NCBI GenBank assembly: GCA_035566015.1
Contig: DATMRS010000008.1
Coordinates: 165,083 to 229,082, forward strand
Length of the DNA: 64,000 bases
Origin: DATMRS01 sp035566015
GTDB lineage: Bacteria > Pseudomonadota > Alphaproteobacteria > Sphingomonadales > Sphingomonadaceae
Reading direction: 5' to 3'
Shown here: in pieces, positions 42,059-49,691 of the stretch
Layout of the letters: each line of letters begins with the position of its first letter
Position numbering within the stretch: position 1 is the first letter of the stretch
Made by a program: the position numbers and the translations under genes
Notes under the pieces: generated by a model
The model's input: only the letters and a program-made list of their open reading frames with translations
Told to the model about the DNA's origin: nothing
The model's database searches: none

Positions 42059-42138
42059 CGTCATTCCGGCGGAAGCCGGAATCCATGGACGGCGGCTCCC
42101 TCAACTAAAGTAGCGGGCCGGGTCCGTGGTCACCGACT
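42059..42138. repeat. Palindromic element, family B with decayed C half
   Basis: A perfect B palindrome (ATTCCGGCGGAAGCCGGAAT, about 42063) is followed by the usual linker (ACGGCGGCTCCCTCAAC) and GGTCCGTGGTCACCGAC, where the C hairpin is broken. It lies next to the dienelactone hydrolase stop, in the convergent gap after the CAP gene. Confidence 0.7.
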
Positions 42139-42141
42139 GCC

Positions 42142-43032
42142 TCACGCCAGATGGAGCTTCAGAAAGGCGACGGTGCGTTGCCAGGCGAGGGCGGCCGCCG
42201 CCGCGTCGTAGCGGCCGATGGCGGTGTCGTTGTTGAAGGCGTGGTTGACGCCCGGATATTCGTAGGAATCGACCGCGACATGCGCGGCCTTCAGCGCGGC
42301 GACCCACGGGCCGGCGGCGGCGTTCACCCGTTCGTCCAGTCCGGCATAATGGAGCAGCATCGGCGCCTTCACCTTCGCTGCCTCCGCGGGTGGCGGGGGC
42401 GGGCCGTAGTAAGAGACGGCGGCGGCCAGATGGTCGCCGGCGGCGATGGCGAGCTGATCGGCCATCGCGCCGCCCCAGCAGAAGCCGACGACGCCGACGC
42501 GCCCCGTCGAGCGCTGCGGCTGCTGCATCAGGCGGATCGTGGCGACGCCGTCGGCGATCGCGGCCTTGAGGTCGAGCCTCGCGATCATGTCGCGCGCTTC
42601 ATCTTCGTTCCCCGGCGTTCCGCCCATCGAGGTAAGGAAATCGGGCGCGACGGCGGTGAAGCCTTCGAGAGCGATGCGCCGCGTCATATCGCGGATATGT
42701 TCGTTCAGGCCCCTGTTCTCGTGGATGACGAGGACGATCGGCAGCTTGCCGCGCGCGACGGCGGGCCGCGCCGAATAGCCCTTCATCTTGCGCGCCGACA
42801 CGCTCGTCGGCCAGGTCAGCTCGATCGTCCGCACGCGCGGGTCGTTCGGGGCGATCTGGCTGGCGGCGGCGGGATTGGCGGCGATGAGGCCGAGCAGCGC
42901 GTTGGCTGCCGCGACGCCGCCCGCCAGCCGGGTGAGATCGGCCATGAAGGCGCGTCGGTCATGCGTCTCATGCGTGAAGCGGTCGTAGAGCGCGATCGCG
43001 CGGCGGCGCAGGCTGTCCTCGTTCATCGGCAT
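42142..43032 (-). CDS. Dienelactone hydrolase family protein
   Basis: A 296-residue alpha/beta-hydrolase of the dienelactone hydrolase group. The cysteine nucleophile is in GVVGFCWGGAM, the aspartate in HYAGLDERV, and the histidine in PGVNHAFNND. A preceding region with DRRAFMADLTRLAGG and a hydrophobic stretch (about residues 30-60) resembles a Tat-type leader set inside a longer N-terminus, as in several periplasmic homologues. ATG 43032 has GGGGAATAT just upstream; ATG 43026 is an alternative. It is divergent from the copper ATPase gene. Confidence 0.83.
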   Translation of the reverse strand: MPMNEDSLRRRAIALYDRFTHETHDRRAFMADLTRLAGGVAAANALLGLIAANPAAASQIAPNDPRVRTIELTWPTSVSARKMKGYSARPAVARGKLPIVLVIHENRGLNEHIRDMTRRIALEGFTAVAPDFLTSMGGTPGNEDEARDMIARLDLKAAIADGVATIRLMQQPQRSTGRVGVVGFCWGGAMADQLAIAAGDHLAAAVSYYGPPPPPAEAAKVKAPMLLHYAGLDERVNAAAGPWVAALKAAHVAVDSYEYPGVNHAFNNDTAIGRYDAAAAALAWQRTVAFLKLHLA

Positions 43033-43104
43033 ATTCCCCTTCCCCGCGCAATCGGCAGAAATGCTATCGCATTTCCGGGGTGACATGAACCGCCAAGTGC
43101 GTGC

Positions 43105-43127
43105 TTGACCCTGACATGATGTAAAGG
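43105..43127 (+). promoter_or_regulatory. Putative CueR/MerR-type operator in the copper ATPase promoter
   Basis: TTGACC (43105-43110) is a good -35 box, and the overlapping dyad CCTGACATGATGTAAAGG (43110-43127) has arms CCT..ACAT and ATGT..AGG. MerR-family regulators bind such dyads inside an over-long spacer. The -10 box is not clear. The regulator gene is at the end of the same operon. Confidence 0.55.
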
Positions 43128-43163
43128 TTCAGAAAGAGGTCCATGGACAAAGGAGCGAGTCGC

Positions 43164-45506
43164 ATGGATCACCTGCACGAAGCACATGGGGAGCATGGCG
43201 CCTGCCTCCATGGCGCGGCCGAAGCCGTGAAGGACCCGGTGTGCGGCATGACGGTCGATCCCGCGAAGACGCCGCACCATGCGCGGCATGACGGTACGGA
43301 TTATCATTTCTGCGGCGCGGGTTGCCGGACGAAGTTCCTCGCTGATCCGGAGCGCTATCTGGGTGACGCGCCGCCGCCGGTCGAGGCGCCCCCCGGCGCG
43401 ACCTGGACCTGCCCGATGCATCCCGAGATCCGGCAGGAAGGCCCTGGCACCTGCCCGATCTGCGGCATGGCGCTGGAGCCGGAGGCGCCCTCGCTCGACG
43501 ATCGGCCCAATCCCGAGCTGATCGACTTCACGCGCCGGCTGTGGGTGGCGGGCGTGCTGGCGGTGCCGCTGCTGATCGTGTCGATGGGTGCGGACATGCT
43601 GGGCTGGCATCTGCTCGATCCAGCGGCGTCGCGCTGGGTGCAGCTTGCGCTGGCGGCGCCGATCGTCTGCTGGGCGGGCGCGCCTTTCTTTGCGCGCGGC
43701 TGGGCGTCGATCCGCACGCGACACCTCAACATGTTCACGCTGATCGCGATCGGCGTGGGCGCGGCCTTTTCCTATAGCGTGGTGGCGACGATCGCGCCCG
43801 GCATTTTCCCCGCTACCTTTCGCGGTCATGACGGTTCCGTACCGGTTTATTATGAAGCGGCGGGCGTGGTGGTGGCGCTCGTCCTGCTTGGCCAGGTTCT
43901 CGAATTGCGCGCGCGCGCCGCGACCGGCCGGGCGATCCGCGCACTGATGAATCTCGCGCCTCGCACCGCCCGGCGGATCGGTAAGGATGACGCGGAAGAA
44001 GAAGTGCCGCTGGACGAGGTACGCGTCGGCGACAGGCTGCGCATCCGCCCGGGTGAGGCGGTGCCGGTTGACGGAAGGGTCGTCGAGGGGCGCTCCTCGG
44101 TCGATGAGGCGATGCTGACCGGCGAGCCCGCGCCCGTCGCCAAGGAGACTGGCGCGGCGCTTACGGCGGGCACCGTCAACGGCACGGGCCGCCTCGTCAT
44201 GGTGGCCGAAGCGGTGGGCGCGGACACGATGCTGGCGCGGATCGTCCGCATGGTGGCCGAGGCGCAGCGCAGCCGCGCGCCGATCCAGGCGGTCGCCGAT
44301 CGCGTGGCGGGCTGGTTCGTGCCGGCGGTGGTGCTCGTCGCCCTCCTGACCCTCCTGGTGTGGAGTATCGTCGGCCCCGAACCGCGCATGGGCCACGCGC
44401 TCCTCAACGCCATCGCCGTGCTCATCATCGCCTGCCCCTGCGCTCTGGGGCTCGCGACGCCGATGTCGATCATGGTCGGCACCGGGCGTGGCGCACAGGC
44501 GGGCGTGCTGGTGCGCGATGCCGAGGCGCTGCAGGCGTTCGAACGTGTCGATACGCTGGTGATCGACAAGACGGGCACGCTAACCGAGGGCAAGCCCGCG
44601 CTGATCGCGATCGAGACGCTGGGCGCGATCGGTGAAATCGATTTGCTTGGCCTCGCCGCGGCGGTGGAAGCGCAATCGGAGCATCCGCTGGCGCATGCCG
44701 TGGTGGAGGCGGCCAAGGCGCGGAATGCGTCGCTCGGCACTGTGCGGGGCTTCGAATCCTGGACGGGTGAGGGTGTCCGCGCCGAGGTGGATGGGCACGC
44801 GATCGTCGTCGGCAACGCGGCGGCGATGCGGCGCGCGGGTGCCGATCCCACCTCTCTGGCCGAAGCGGCGGCGGGATATCGCGTGACGGGCGCGGGGGTC
44901 ATGCTCGTCACGGTGGAGGGGGCGCTTGCGGGCCTGCTCGCCGTCGCCGATCCCTTGCGTGCCGGCGCGAGCGAGGCGATCACCGCGCTGCGCCGCGACG
45001 GGCTCAAGGTCATCATGCTGACCGGCGACGATGCGGGAACGGCCAAGGCGGTGGCCGAGACGATCGGTGGACTCGACGCCGTGCATGCCGGCCTGTCACC
45101 CGAAGGCAAGGCGGCGGTGATCGCGGACCTCAGACAAGCGGGTGCGCGCGTCGCGATGGCGGGTGACGGGATCAACGACGCGCCCGCTCTGGCGACGGCG
45201 GACGTCGGCCTCGCTATGGGAACGGGCACCGACGTCGCGATCGAAAGCGCGGGCATCACCCTGACGCGCGGTGATCTGGCGGCGGTGATCCGCGCCCGGC
45301 GGCTGGCCCATGCGATGATGCGCAATATTCGCCAGAATCTACTCTTCTCCTTCCTCTTCAACGGCATCGGCGTGCCGATCGCGGCGGGCGTGCTCTACCC
45401 GGTGACGGGGTTGCTGCTCTCGCCGATGGTGGCGGGGGCGGCGATGGCGCTGTCTTCCTTCACCGTCGTTACTAACGCGCTGCGACTTAACAGGGTGAAG
45501 CTGTGA
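43164..45506 (+). CDS. copA: Copper-exporting P-type ATPase
   Basis: A 780-residue P1B-type ATPase that pumps Cu(I) out of the cytoplasm. In order it has a His-rich start, a YHS domain (DPVCGMTVDP...YHFCGAGC), a heavy-metal-binding domain with TCPMHPEIR and TCPICGMAL, then the catalytic core: ACPCALGLATP (metal-path CPC), DKTGTLT (phosphorylated Asp), SEHPLAHAV and GDGINDAPAL. MALSS in the last membrane helix supports copper specificity (P1B-1). There is no CxxC ferredoxin-like domain. ATG 43164 is chosen because AAAGGAG lies 8 bases before it. Confidence 0.92.
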   Translation: MDHLHEAHGEHGACLHGAAEAVKDPVCGMTVDPAKTPHHARHDGTDYHFCGAGCRTKFLADPERYLGDAPPPVEAPPGATWTCPMHPEIRQEGPGTCPICGMALEPEAPSLDDRPNPELIDFTRRLWVAGVLAVPLLIVSMGADMLGWHLLDPAASRWVQLALAAPIVCWAGAPFFARGWASIRTRHLNMFTLIAIGVGAAFSYSVVATIAPGIFPATFRGHDGSVPVYYEAAGVVVALVLLGQVLELRARAATGRAIRALMNLAPRTARRIGKDDAEEEVPLDEVRVGDRLRIRPGEAVPVDGRVVEGRSSVDEAMLTGEPAPVAKETGAALTAGTVNGTGRLVMVAEAVGADTMLARIVRMVAEAQRSRAPIQAVADRVAGWFVPAVVLVALLTLLVWSIVGPEPRMGHALLNAIAVLIIACPCALGLATPMSIMVGTGRGAQAGVLVRDAEALQAFERVDTLVIDKTGTLTEGKPALIAIETLGAIGEIDLLGLAAAVEAQSEHPLAHAVVEAAKARNASLGTVRGFESWTGEGVRAEVDGHAIVVGNAAAMRRAGADPTSLAEAAAGYRVTGAGVMLVTVEGALAGLLAVADPLRAGASEAITALRRDGLKVIMLTGDDAGTAKAVAETIGGLDAVHAGLSPEGKAAVIADLRQAGARVAMAGDGINDAPALATADVGLAMGTGTDVAIESAGITLTRGDLAAVIRARRLAHAMMRNIRQNLLFSFLFNGIGVPIAAGVLYPVTGLLLSPMVAGAAMALSSFTVVTNALRLNRVKL

Positions 45507-45913
45507 ATATCGGCGCGGCTTCACGTGCGAGCGGCGTTTCGGCGCGGATGATCCGTCATTATGAGGCGATTGGCCTAGTCCCGGCGCCGCCGCGCCGGGA
45601 CAGCGGCTATCGCGATTATGGCGAGGCCGACATTCATCGCCTGCGCTTTATCGCTAACGCCCGCGATCTCGGCTTTCCGTTAGAGGAGATTGCCGAGTTG
45701 CTCGATCTCTGGTCCGACGCTGGCCGGGCAAGCGGCGAGGTGAAACGGCTGGCCCTGGCGCGCGCCGACGCGCTGCATCAGAAGGCAAAGGCGCTTGAGG
45801 CAATGCGTGAGACGTTGCTCGATCTCGCTGCCCATTGTCAGGGGGATACCCGCCCCGACTGCCCAATCATCGATCGACTGGCGGGCGAGGAAGAGGCGGG
45901 CGAAGGCTCATAG
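45503..45913 (+). CDS. cueR: MerR family regulator, CueR-like
   Basis: A 136-residue MerR protein: N-terminal winged helix (MNIGAASRASGVSARMIRHY), dimerisation helix and a metal loop with two cysteines eight residues apart (CQGDTRPDCPI), the pattern of Cu(I)/Ag(I)-sensing CueR. It starts with GTG overlapping the ATPase stop (GTGA), so it is made with the pump and probably activates the promoter at 43105. Confidence 0.9.
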   Translation: MNIGAASRASGVSARMIRHYEAIGLVPAPPRRDSGYRDYGEADIHRLRFIANARDLGFPLEEIAELLDLWSDAGRASGEVKRLALARADALHQKAKALEAMRETLLDLAAHCQGDTRPDCPIIDRLAGEEEAGEGS

Positions 45914-46330
45914 GCCGAAGGTCACATGCCCCTCGGCGTCGATCGTCCAGGCGGGATTCCATGCAATCTCCCAGGCATGTCCGTCGGGATCGGCGACATA
46001 GCCGCGATAGCCGCCATGGGGCGGAGCATCGGGCCGGCGCAGGATCGTCCCGCCCGCCGAAGCGAGACGCTCGATAAGCCGGCCCACCTCCTCGCGGCCG
46101 CCGACATTGTGGGCGAGGGCGACGCTACCCGGCGCGGGCGTGACCGCCCGGTTGCTGTCCTTGGCCAGCGCCGCGCGCAGCCAGGTGCCCAGCACCAGTC
46201 CGTTCATCTGATAAAAGAGTATCTCCGCATTCTCGAAGATCGGCGTCCAGCCGAACCCGGCCGCATAGAAACGGCGCGAGCGTTTGAGATCGTCGATGCC
46301 GAGCGTGATGACTGAAATCTGCTGTTGCAT
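45908..46330 (-). CDS. VOC family (glyoxalase-like) protein
   Basis: A 140-residue vicinal-oxygen-chelate protein with two beta-alpha-beta-beta-beta repeats: QQQISVITLGIDDLKRSRRFY in the first and GGYRGYVADPDGHAWEIAWNP in the second. Such proteins include glyoxalases, dioxygenases and antibiotic-binding proteins; the specific role is unknown. ATG 46330 is preferred; the longer upstream frame is not supported. Its stop overlaps the cueR stop by a few bases (convergent). Confidence 0.85.
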   Translation of the reverse strand: MQQQISVITLGIDDLKRSRRFYAAGFGWTPIFENAEILFYQMNGLVLGTWLRAALAKDSNRAVTPAPGSVALAHNVGGREEVGRLIERLASAGGTILRRPDAPPHGGYRGYVADPDGHAWEIAWNPAWTIDAEGHVTFGL

Positions 46331-46557
46331 TGCCACATCCCTTTTGCCGCCGACGCGCCGCGCGCCGACATTCAGGGCCGTGGGACTCGATGCAGGCGCA
46401 CCGGCCAGGAACCCCTTGGGCGGGGTGGCCGGGCTAACCATACCGACCATGCCTTTTTCCACAAAACGGAGGATATCGTCTTGCATAAAGGAGGCAAGAC
46501 GCCCTCTACCCTTGACGCGGCCGCCCGCGCCCCATAAGGGACCGCGCTCCGCTTGCC

Positions 46558-46633
46558 GGCCCCTTCGTCTAGCGGTCTAGGACGTCGCCCTCTCACGGCG
46601 AAAACACGGGTTCGAGTCCCGTAGGGGTCACCA
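46558..46633 (+). tRNA. tRNA-Glu (anticodon CTC)
   Basis: A 76-base cloverleaf. The acceptor arms GGCCCCT and AGGGGTC pair with one G-U. The anticodon stem is TCGCC/GGCGA with loop CTCTCAC, giving anticodon CTC. The T arm is ACGGG-TTCGAGT-CCCGT, and CCA is encoded at 46631-46633. The following DNA is accessory in nature, so the 3' end of this tRNA is the likely integration site of the island. Confidence 0.95.
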
Positions 46634-46865
46634 TCGTCAAGGAGAAAATGGCTGAATATCGCCGTTTTCTGAGAGCTTTCTGCCTTCATTCCCACACTTA
46701 GCCCCACAGAAAGTTGCGGCTTTAGCGCGGCTTCTCGAGCATTATTGAGACGGATTGTCGCGCGCTGCTGATTGCCCGCGAAGATATTCAGAGCCCACAA
46801 TGATCGCCTTTAGCTGTTTGACCGCTTCGGCGAGGAGAGTTCGAAAGGCGATTGCTGACATCTCC

Positions 46866-48041
46866 TCAAAGTGAAGATGGAAACGACCGTTCGAGCCACG
46901 ACCTGACCGCCAACGGCGTCCCGTAGCCAGTCTCCTTGAGTAAGCGAGCGATATCGCTAGCTGCGATCACAATAATGGGATGCCCGTCCTCCTTAATCTC
47001 CTTATAAGCTTGCTCGTCGACACAGCTCGTCGTTACGAGAATGCCGAACTGGCGGTGACGGAGGCGGGAAATCAGGCGTGACATCTCCCGAACGCCCACA
47101 GCGTGAGTGGCGGCATAGCATTTTGCCTCTAGTGCGAAGTCCACGAGGATCGCGCTTGTCCCTGTTCCGATACGCATCTGCCCGATGCCATCGCGCCCGC
47201 CATCCCTCGATCGCCTCGTGAGATCGAGACTGGTGATGTCGGGCAACATCATCCGCGCCAGCTCGGCGGCACACTGTTCGAATCCGTGCGGATCATCAGA
47301 AAAAAAGCGATGAATGACCTCGACCACTTCTTTCTCGATAGGATCGGAAGGAAGCTGCTCGCCGCGTCGACGATGCTGAATCGTGCGCGGAGCAAGAAGA
47401 GGTATCACCCTGCCGGTCTCCACCCATGTCGCCCAGACTGCCGGGGCCAACGATAAGTCGGGCTGACCAGCTATAATGCTGTTGATCCAAGATCGCGCCA
47501 CGTTCTCCGTCCGAAGAATGGTGAAGCGCGCTCTGTAATTCTGAAATCGGCTTTCGTCCCTCGTACGCCAAACCGCGACGAGGTCTTCCGCTGGCCGCTG
47601 TCCGGCGACGCCGGGCACTGCCAGGCCCAGAAAGATGACGTCGCGCCATTCGCCCGCCGAAGTAAATACGAGAACTGGCGGAACCCTTTTGCGACCAGAT
47701 ACCCCGCGGTTCGCATCCTCGAATATGCGTTGCAGCAGCGCGTTGCCAAACCGCGGTGTTTCGTGAAGCGCCCGGCCTGGAACCTTATTGTCCCCATAGT
47801 AGGTATAGATGCCGGTTTCTCGGTCGAGAGCATCGGGCCAGTCGGGATCACGCTTGTTCGAAGTGAGCACGACGAGTTCTAGATGGTCAATCCTGCCCCG
47901 GTAGCGGAATCCTCCGCCAGTGCTGACGCCCACTAGCCTCGGCAATGGATCGTCTCCGGCGCCACCGCGGCGCCCGCCCTGATAGATTGCATCGACTAGA
48001 AGATCGGCGGCGGTCGCTTCGTCTGGACCAAAGACACGCAT
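46866..48041 (-). CDS. Restriction endonuclease, AspBHI-like N-terminus and Mrr catalytic domain
   Basis: A 391-residue protein. The C-terminal part is an Mrr-type PD-(D/E)xK nuclease: DGGRDG (about 280-285) and LEAKCYA (304-310) supply the Asp and Glu-x-Lys residues, followed by QFGILVTTSC. The N-terminal half (MRVFGPDEATAADLLVDAIY, then PLPRLVGVSTGGGFRYRG) resembles the DNA-recognition part of AspBHI-type enzymes, which cut near 5-methylcytosine. Here it lies 14 bases after a cytosine-5 methyltransferase gene, so a modified specificity or a normal restriction role must be assumed. Third gene of vsr-methyltransferase-endonuclease. Confidence 0.75.
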   Translation of the reverse strand: MRVFGPDEATAADLLVDAIYQGGRRGGAGDDPLPRLVGVSTGGGFRYRGRIDHLELVVLTSNKRDPDWPDALDRETGIYTYYGDNKVPGRALHETPRFGNALLQRIFEDANRGVSGRKRVPPVLVFTSAGEWRDVIFLGLAVPGVAGQRPAEDLVAVWRTRDESRFQNYRARFTILRTENVARSWINSIIAGQPDLSLAPAVWATWVETGRVIPLLAPRTIQHRRRGEQLPSDPIEKEVVEVIHRFFSDDPHGFEQCAAELARMMLPDITSLDLTRRSRDGGRDGIGQMRIGTGTSAILVDFALEAKCYAATHAVGVREMSRLISRLRHRQFGILVTTSCVDEQAYKEIKEDGHPIIVIAASDIARLLKETGYGTPLAVRSWLERSFPSSL

Positions 48042-48055
48042 CGTATGCCGCCGTG

Positions 48056-49069
48056 TTAAGCCGCAACGGCCGTACGACGATCGACGCTCCGAAATTTCGG
48101 TGACGATTCTGCCTGTTCAGCTGTATCGCGTGTCAGCGACTCCACGACCGCCTGCATGACCGGCGGACAGACCCCGTTCCCAAGTAGCTTCACCCGGTCT
48201 CGTCGCGATCCTTGTTCAAGTTTAGCGCTCTCGGGATAACCCATCGCGCGGCGCAGTTCCGACACCTGCAGCATCCGGAACGTTGCAACGCCATCTATCC
48301 AACGAACCAGTCCGAAACGATCCAACGTGGTCAGCGTCCGTATCGGCCTGTCCAGCTGTTGCCACCCGCCAGCGCGATCCGAGCCGTAATATACAACTAA
48401 AAAATCCTCATTCTTGCCCAGCTCCGTCATGCCACGGTTTATGCGTGCGATAGTGTTCTGGGAGAGGTGACCGTCTGAGATCGGGCGAGCTTTCCAGACC
48501 GAAGGATCATCGAGAATCGCCGCAACATTGGGGCATTGGCGGCTCGCCAAAACCTTGGCCGGCTTGCGGATACGGTCGCCGAGAATGAAGAGACGCTTCC
48601 GCGTCTGCGGCACGCCGAAATTCGCAGCATCCAGCATCTGCACGCGCAGATGATAATGCTCGCCAAGTTCATCGATCAGTTCCTTGTATCCGTCCCAGCG
48701 CTGCATGCCGGAGACATTCTCCAGTACGATCCAGCGTGGTTCGTAGTCCCGCACGAAGGGCATGACATACCAGCCTGATCGGCGGCTGGATTCGCACCGT
48801 GGCTTGGCGCCTCGGGCGATCGAGTGATGAGTGCATTCGGGTGACGCTATAAGCAGATCAACCGAGTCAACTTTGGAGAAGAGACCTGCACCGCTGTCGT
48901 CATCAAGGCGTGTGGTGATCACTTCCGACTTAGGAAAATTATCTCTGTAGGTTTCGGCCGCAATGTCCCAGGCATCGACCGCTCCGACCATTTCCACGCC
49001 GCCGGCGCGGGCGCCGAGGCTACTACCCCCTGCGCCACAGAATAGGTCCAAGCCCCTAATTTTGACCAC
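48056..49069 (-). CDS. DNA (cytosine-5) methyltransferase
   Basis: A C5 methyltransferase of 337 residues from the GTG start. Motif I is LDLFCGAGGSSLGA (7-20), motif IV is SPECTHHS with the catalytic Cys79 (the usual Pro-Pro-Cys-Gln is replaced), motif VI is LENV, motif VIII is QTRKRLF, and motif X is LGNGVCPPV near the end. The target recognition region between VIII and X is short, so recognition is of a short site. GTG 49069 is my choice; ATG 49129 would overlap vsr by 74 bases. It presumably protects host DNA from the downstream endonuclease. Confidence 0.85.
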   Translation of the reverse strand: MVKIRGLDLFCGAGGSSLGARAGGVEMVGAVDAWDIAAETYRDNFPKSEVITTRLDDDSGAGLFSKVDSVDLLIASPECTHHSIARGAKPRCESSRRSGWYVMPFVRDYEPRWIVLENVSGMQRWDGYKELIDELGEHYHLRVQMLDAANFGVPQTRKRLFILGDRIRKPAKVLASRQCPNVAAILDDPSVWKARPISDGHLSQNTIARINRGMTELGKNEDFLVVYYGSDRAGGWQQLDRPIRTLTTLDRFGLVRWIDGVATFRMLQVSELRRAMGYPESAKLEQGSRRDRVKLLGNGVCPPVMQAVVESLTRDTAEQAESSPKFRSVDRRTAVAA

Positions 49070-49535
49070 GTACCCCCCTGCTTTTGCCTGCGTTGCGCAT
49101 CTCCGAGATTGCGACGTTGCCAGGCTCAACGCTGAACGGCAACCCTCTGTGTACTCGCAGGAGAATGCTGCGGCGGCATCCTTGCGGTCGCTCGCGGACC
49201 CGATGTTCCCACAGCCGCAGTACTTGCCAACCTGCCCGTCGTAACAAGCGTCGGTTGCGGTCGTCGCGCCGTAGGTTCGCGGTGATCTTCTCCTCCCACT
49301 TTTCGGAAAGCTTCATGCGCCAGCTCTCGAACCGCCAGCCGTGCCAGAAATCGCCGTCGACGAAGATGCACAGCGAGTGCTGCCGCAGCACGAAGTCCGG
49401 CCTGCCAGGCAGCGACCTATCTTGACTCTCGAACTCTAGGCCAAGGGCTTCAAGCATGGCCTGTACCGCTCGCTCCGGACCGGTGCCGTGGCTCCTTATG
49501 CGACCCATGACTGCGCTTCGGGTAGCCGGACTCAT
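49056..49535 (-). CDS. vsr: Very short patch repair endonuclease
   Basis: A Vsr-type endonuclease of 159 residues that nicks at T:G mismatches arising from deaminated 5-methylcytosine. Family signs are SPATRSAVMGRIRSHGTGPE at the start, GRPDFVLRQHSLCIFVDGD with the active-site Asp, FWHGW (His), and AGWQVLRLWEHRV. The zinc-binding Cys found in the E. coli enzyme before FWH is Asp here. It overlaps the methyltransferase gene, as expected for a repair partner of that enzyme. ATG 49535 is preferred; ATG 49592 and 49658 are in the same frame. Confidence 0.88.
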   Translation of the reverse strand: MSPATRSAVMGRIRSHGTGPERAVQAMLEALGLEFESQDRSLPGRPDFVLRQHSLCIFVDGDFWHGWRFESWRMKLSEKWEEKITANLRRDDRNRRLLRRAGWQVLRLWEHRVRERPQGCRRSILLRVHRGLPFSVEPGNVAISEMRNAGKSRGVRGQN

Positions 49536-49691
49536 GAAATCGCCCCGGTGTTGCCGGAGCGTTGATGTCGTTACGATACCGTCTGCCGTCATGGGAGGTG
49601 CCGGCTTCGACGGCAACGGTTTGTCAACCGATTCAGCGGGATTATGTTGCGCTCTCATAGGGGTACGCTAGACCCTTTCTAGGGGGATGTA

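Noticed and set aside
43850..45367. 505-residue Ser/Ala-rich minus-strand frame opposite copA
   Set aside because: Antisense artefact of the ATPase gene.
46372..46800. 142-residue minus-strand open frame across the tRNA-Glu gene
   Set aside because: It is an antisense reading of the tRNA and attachment region (GDPYGTRTRVFAVRGR), a common false ORF; no integrase motif is present.
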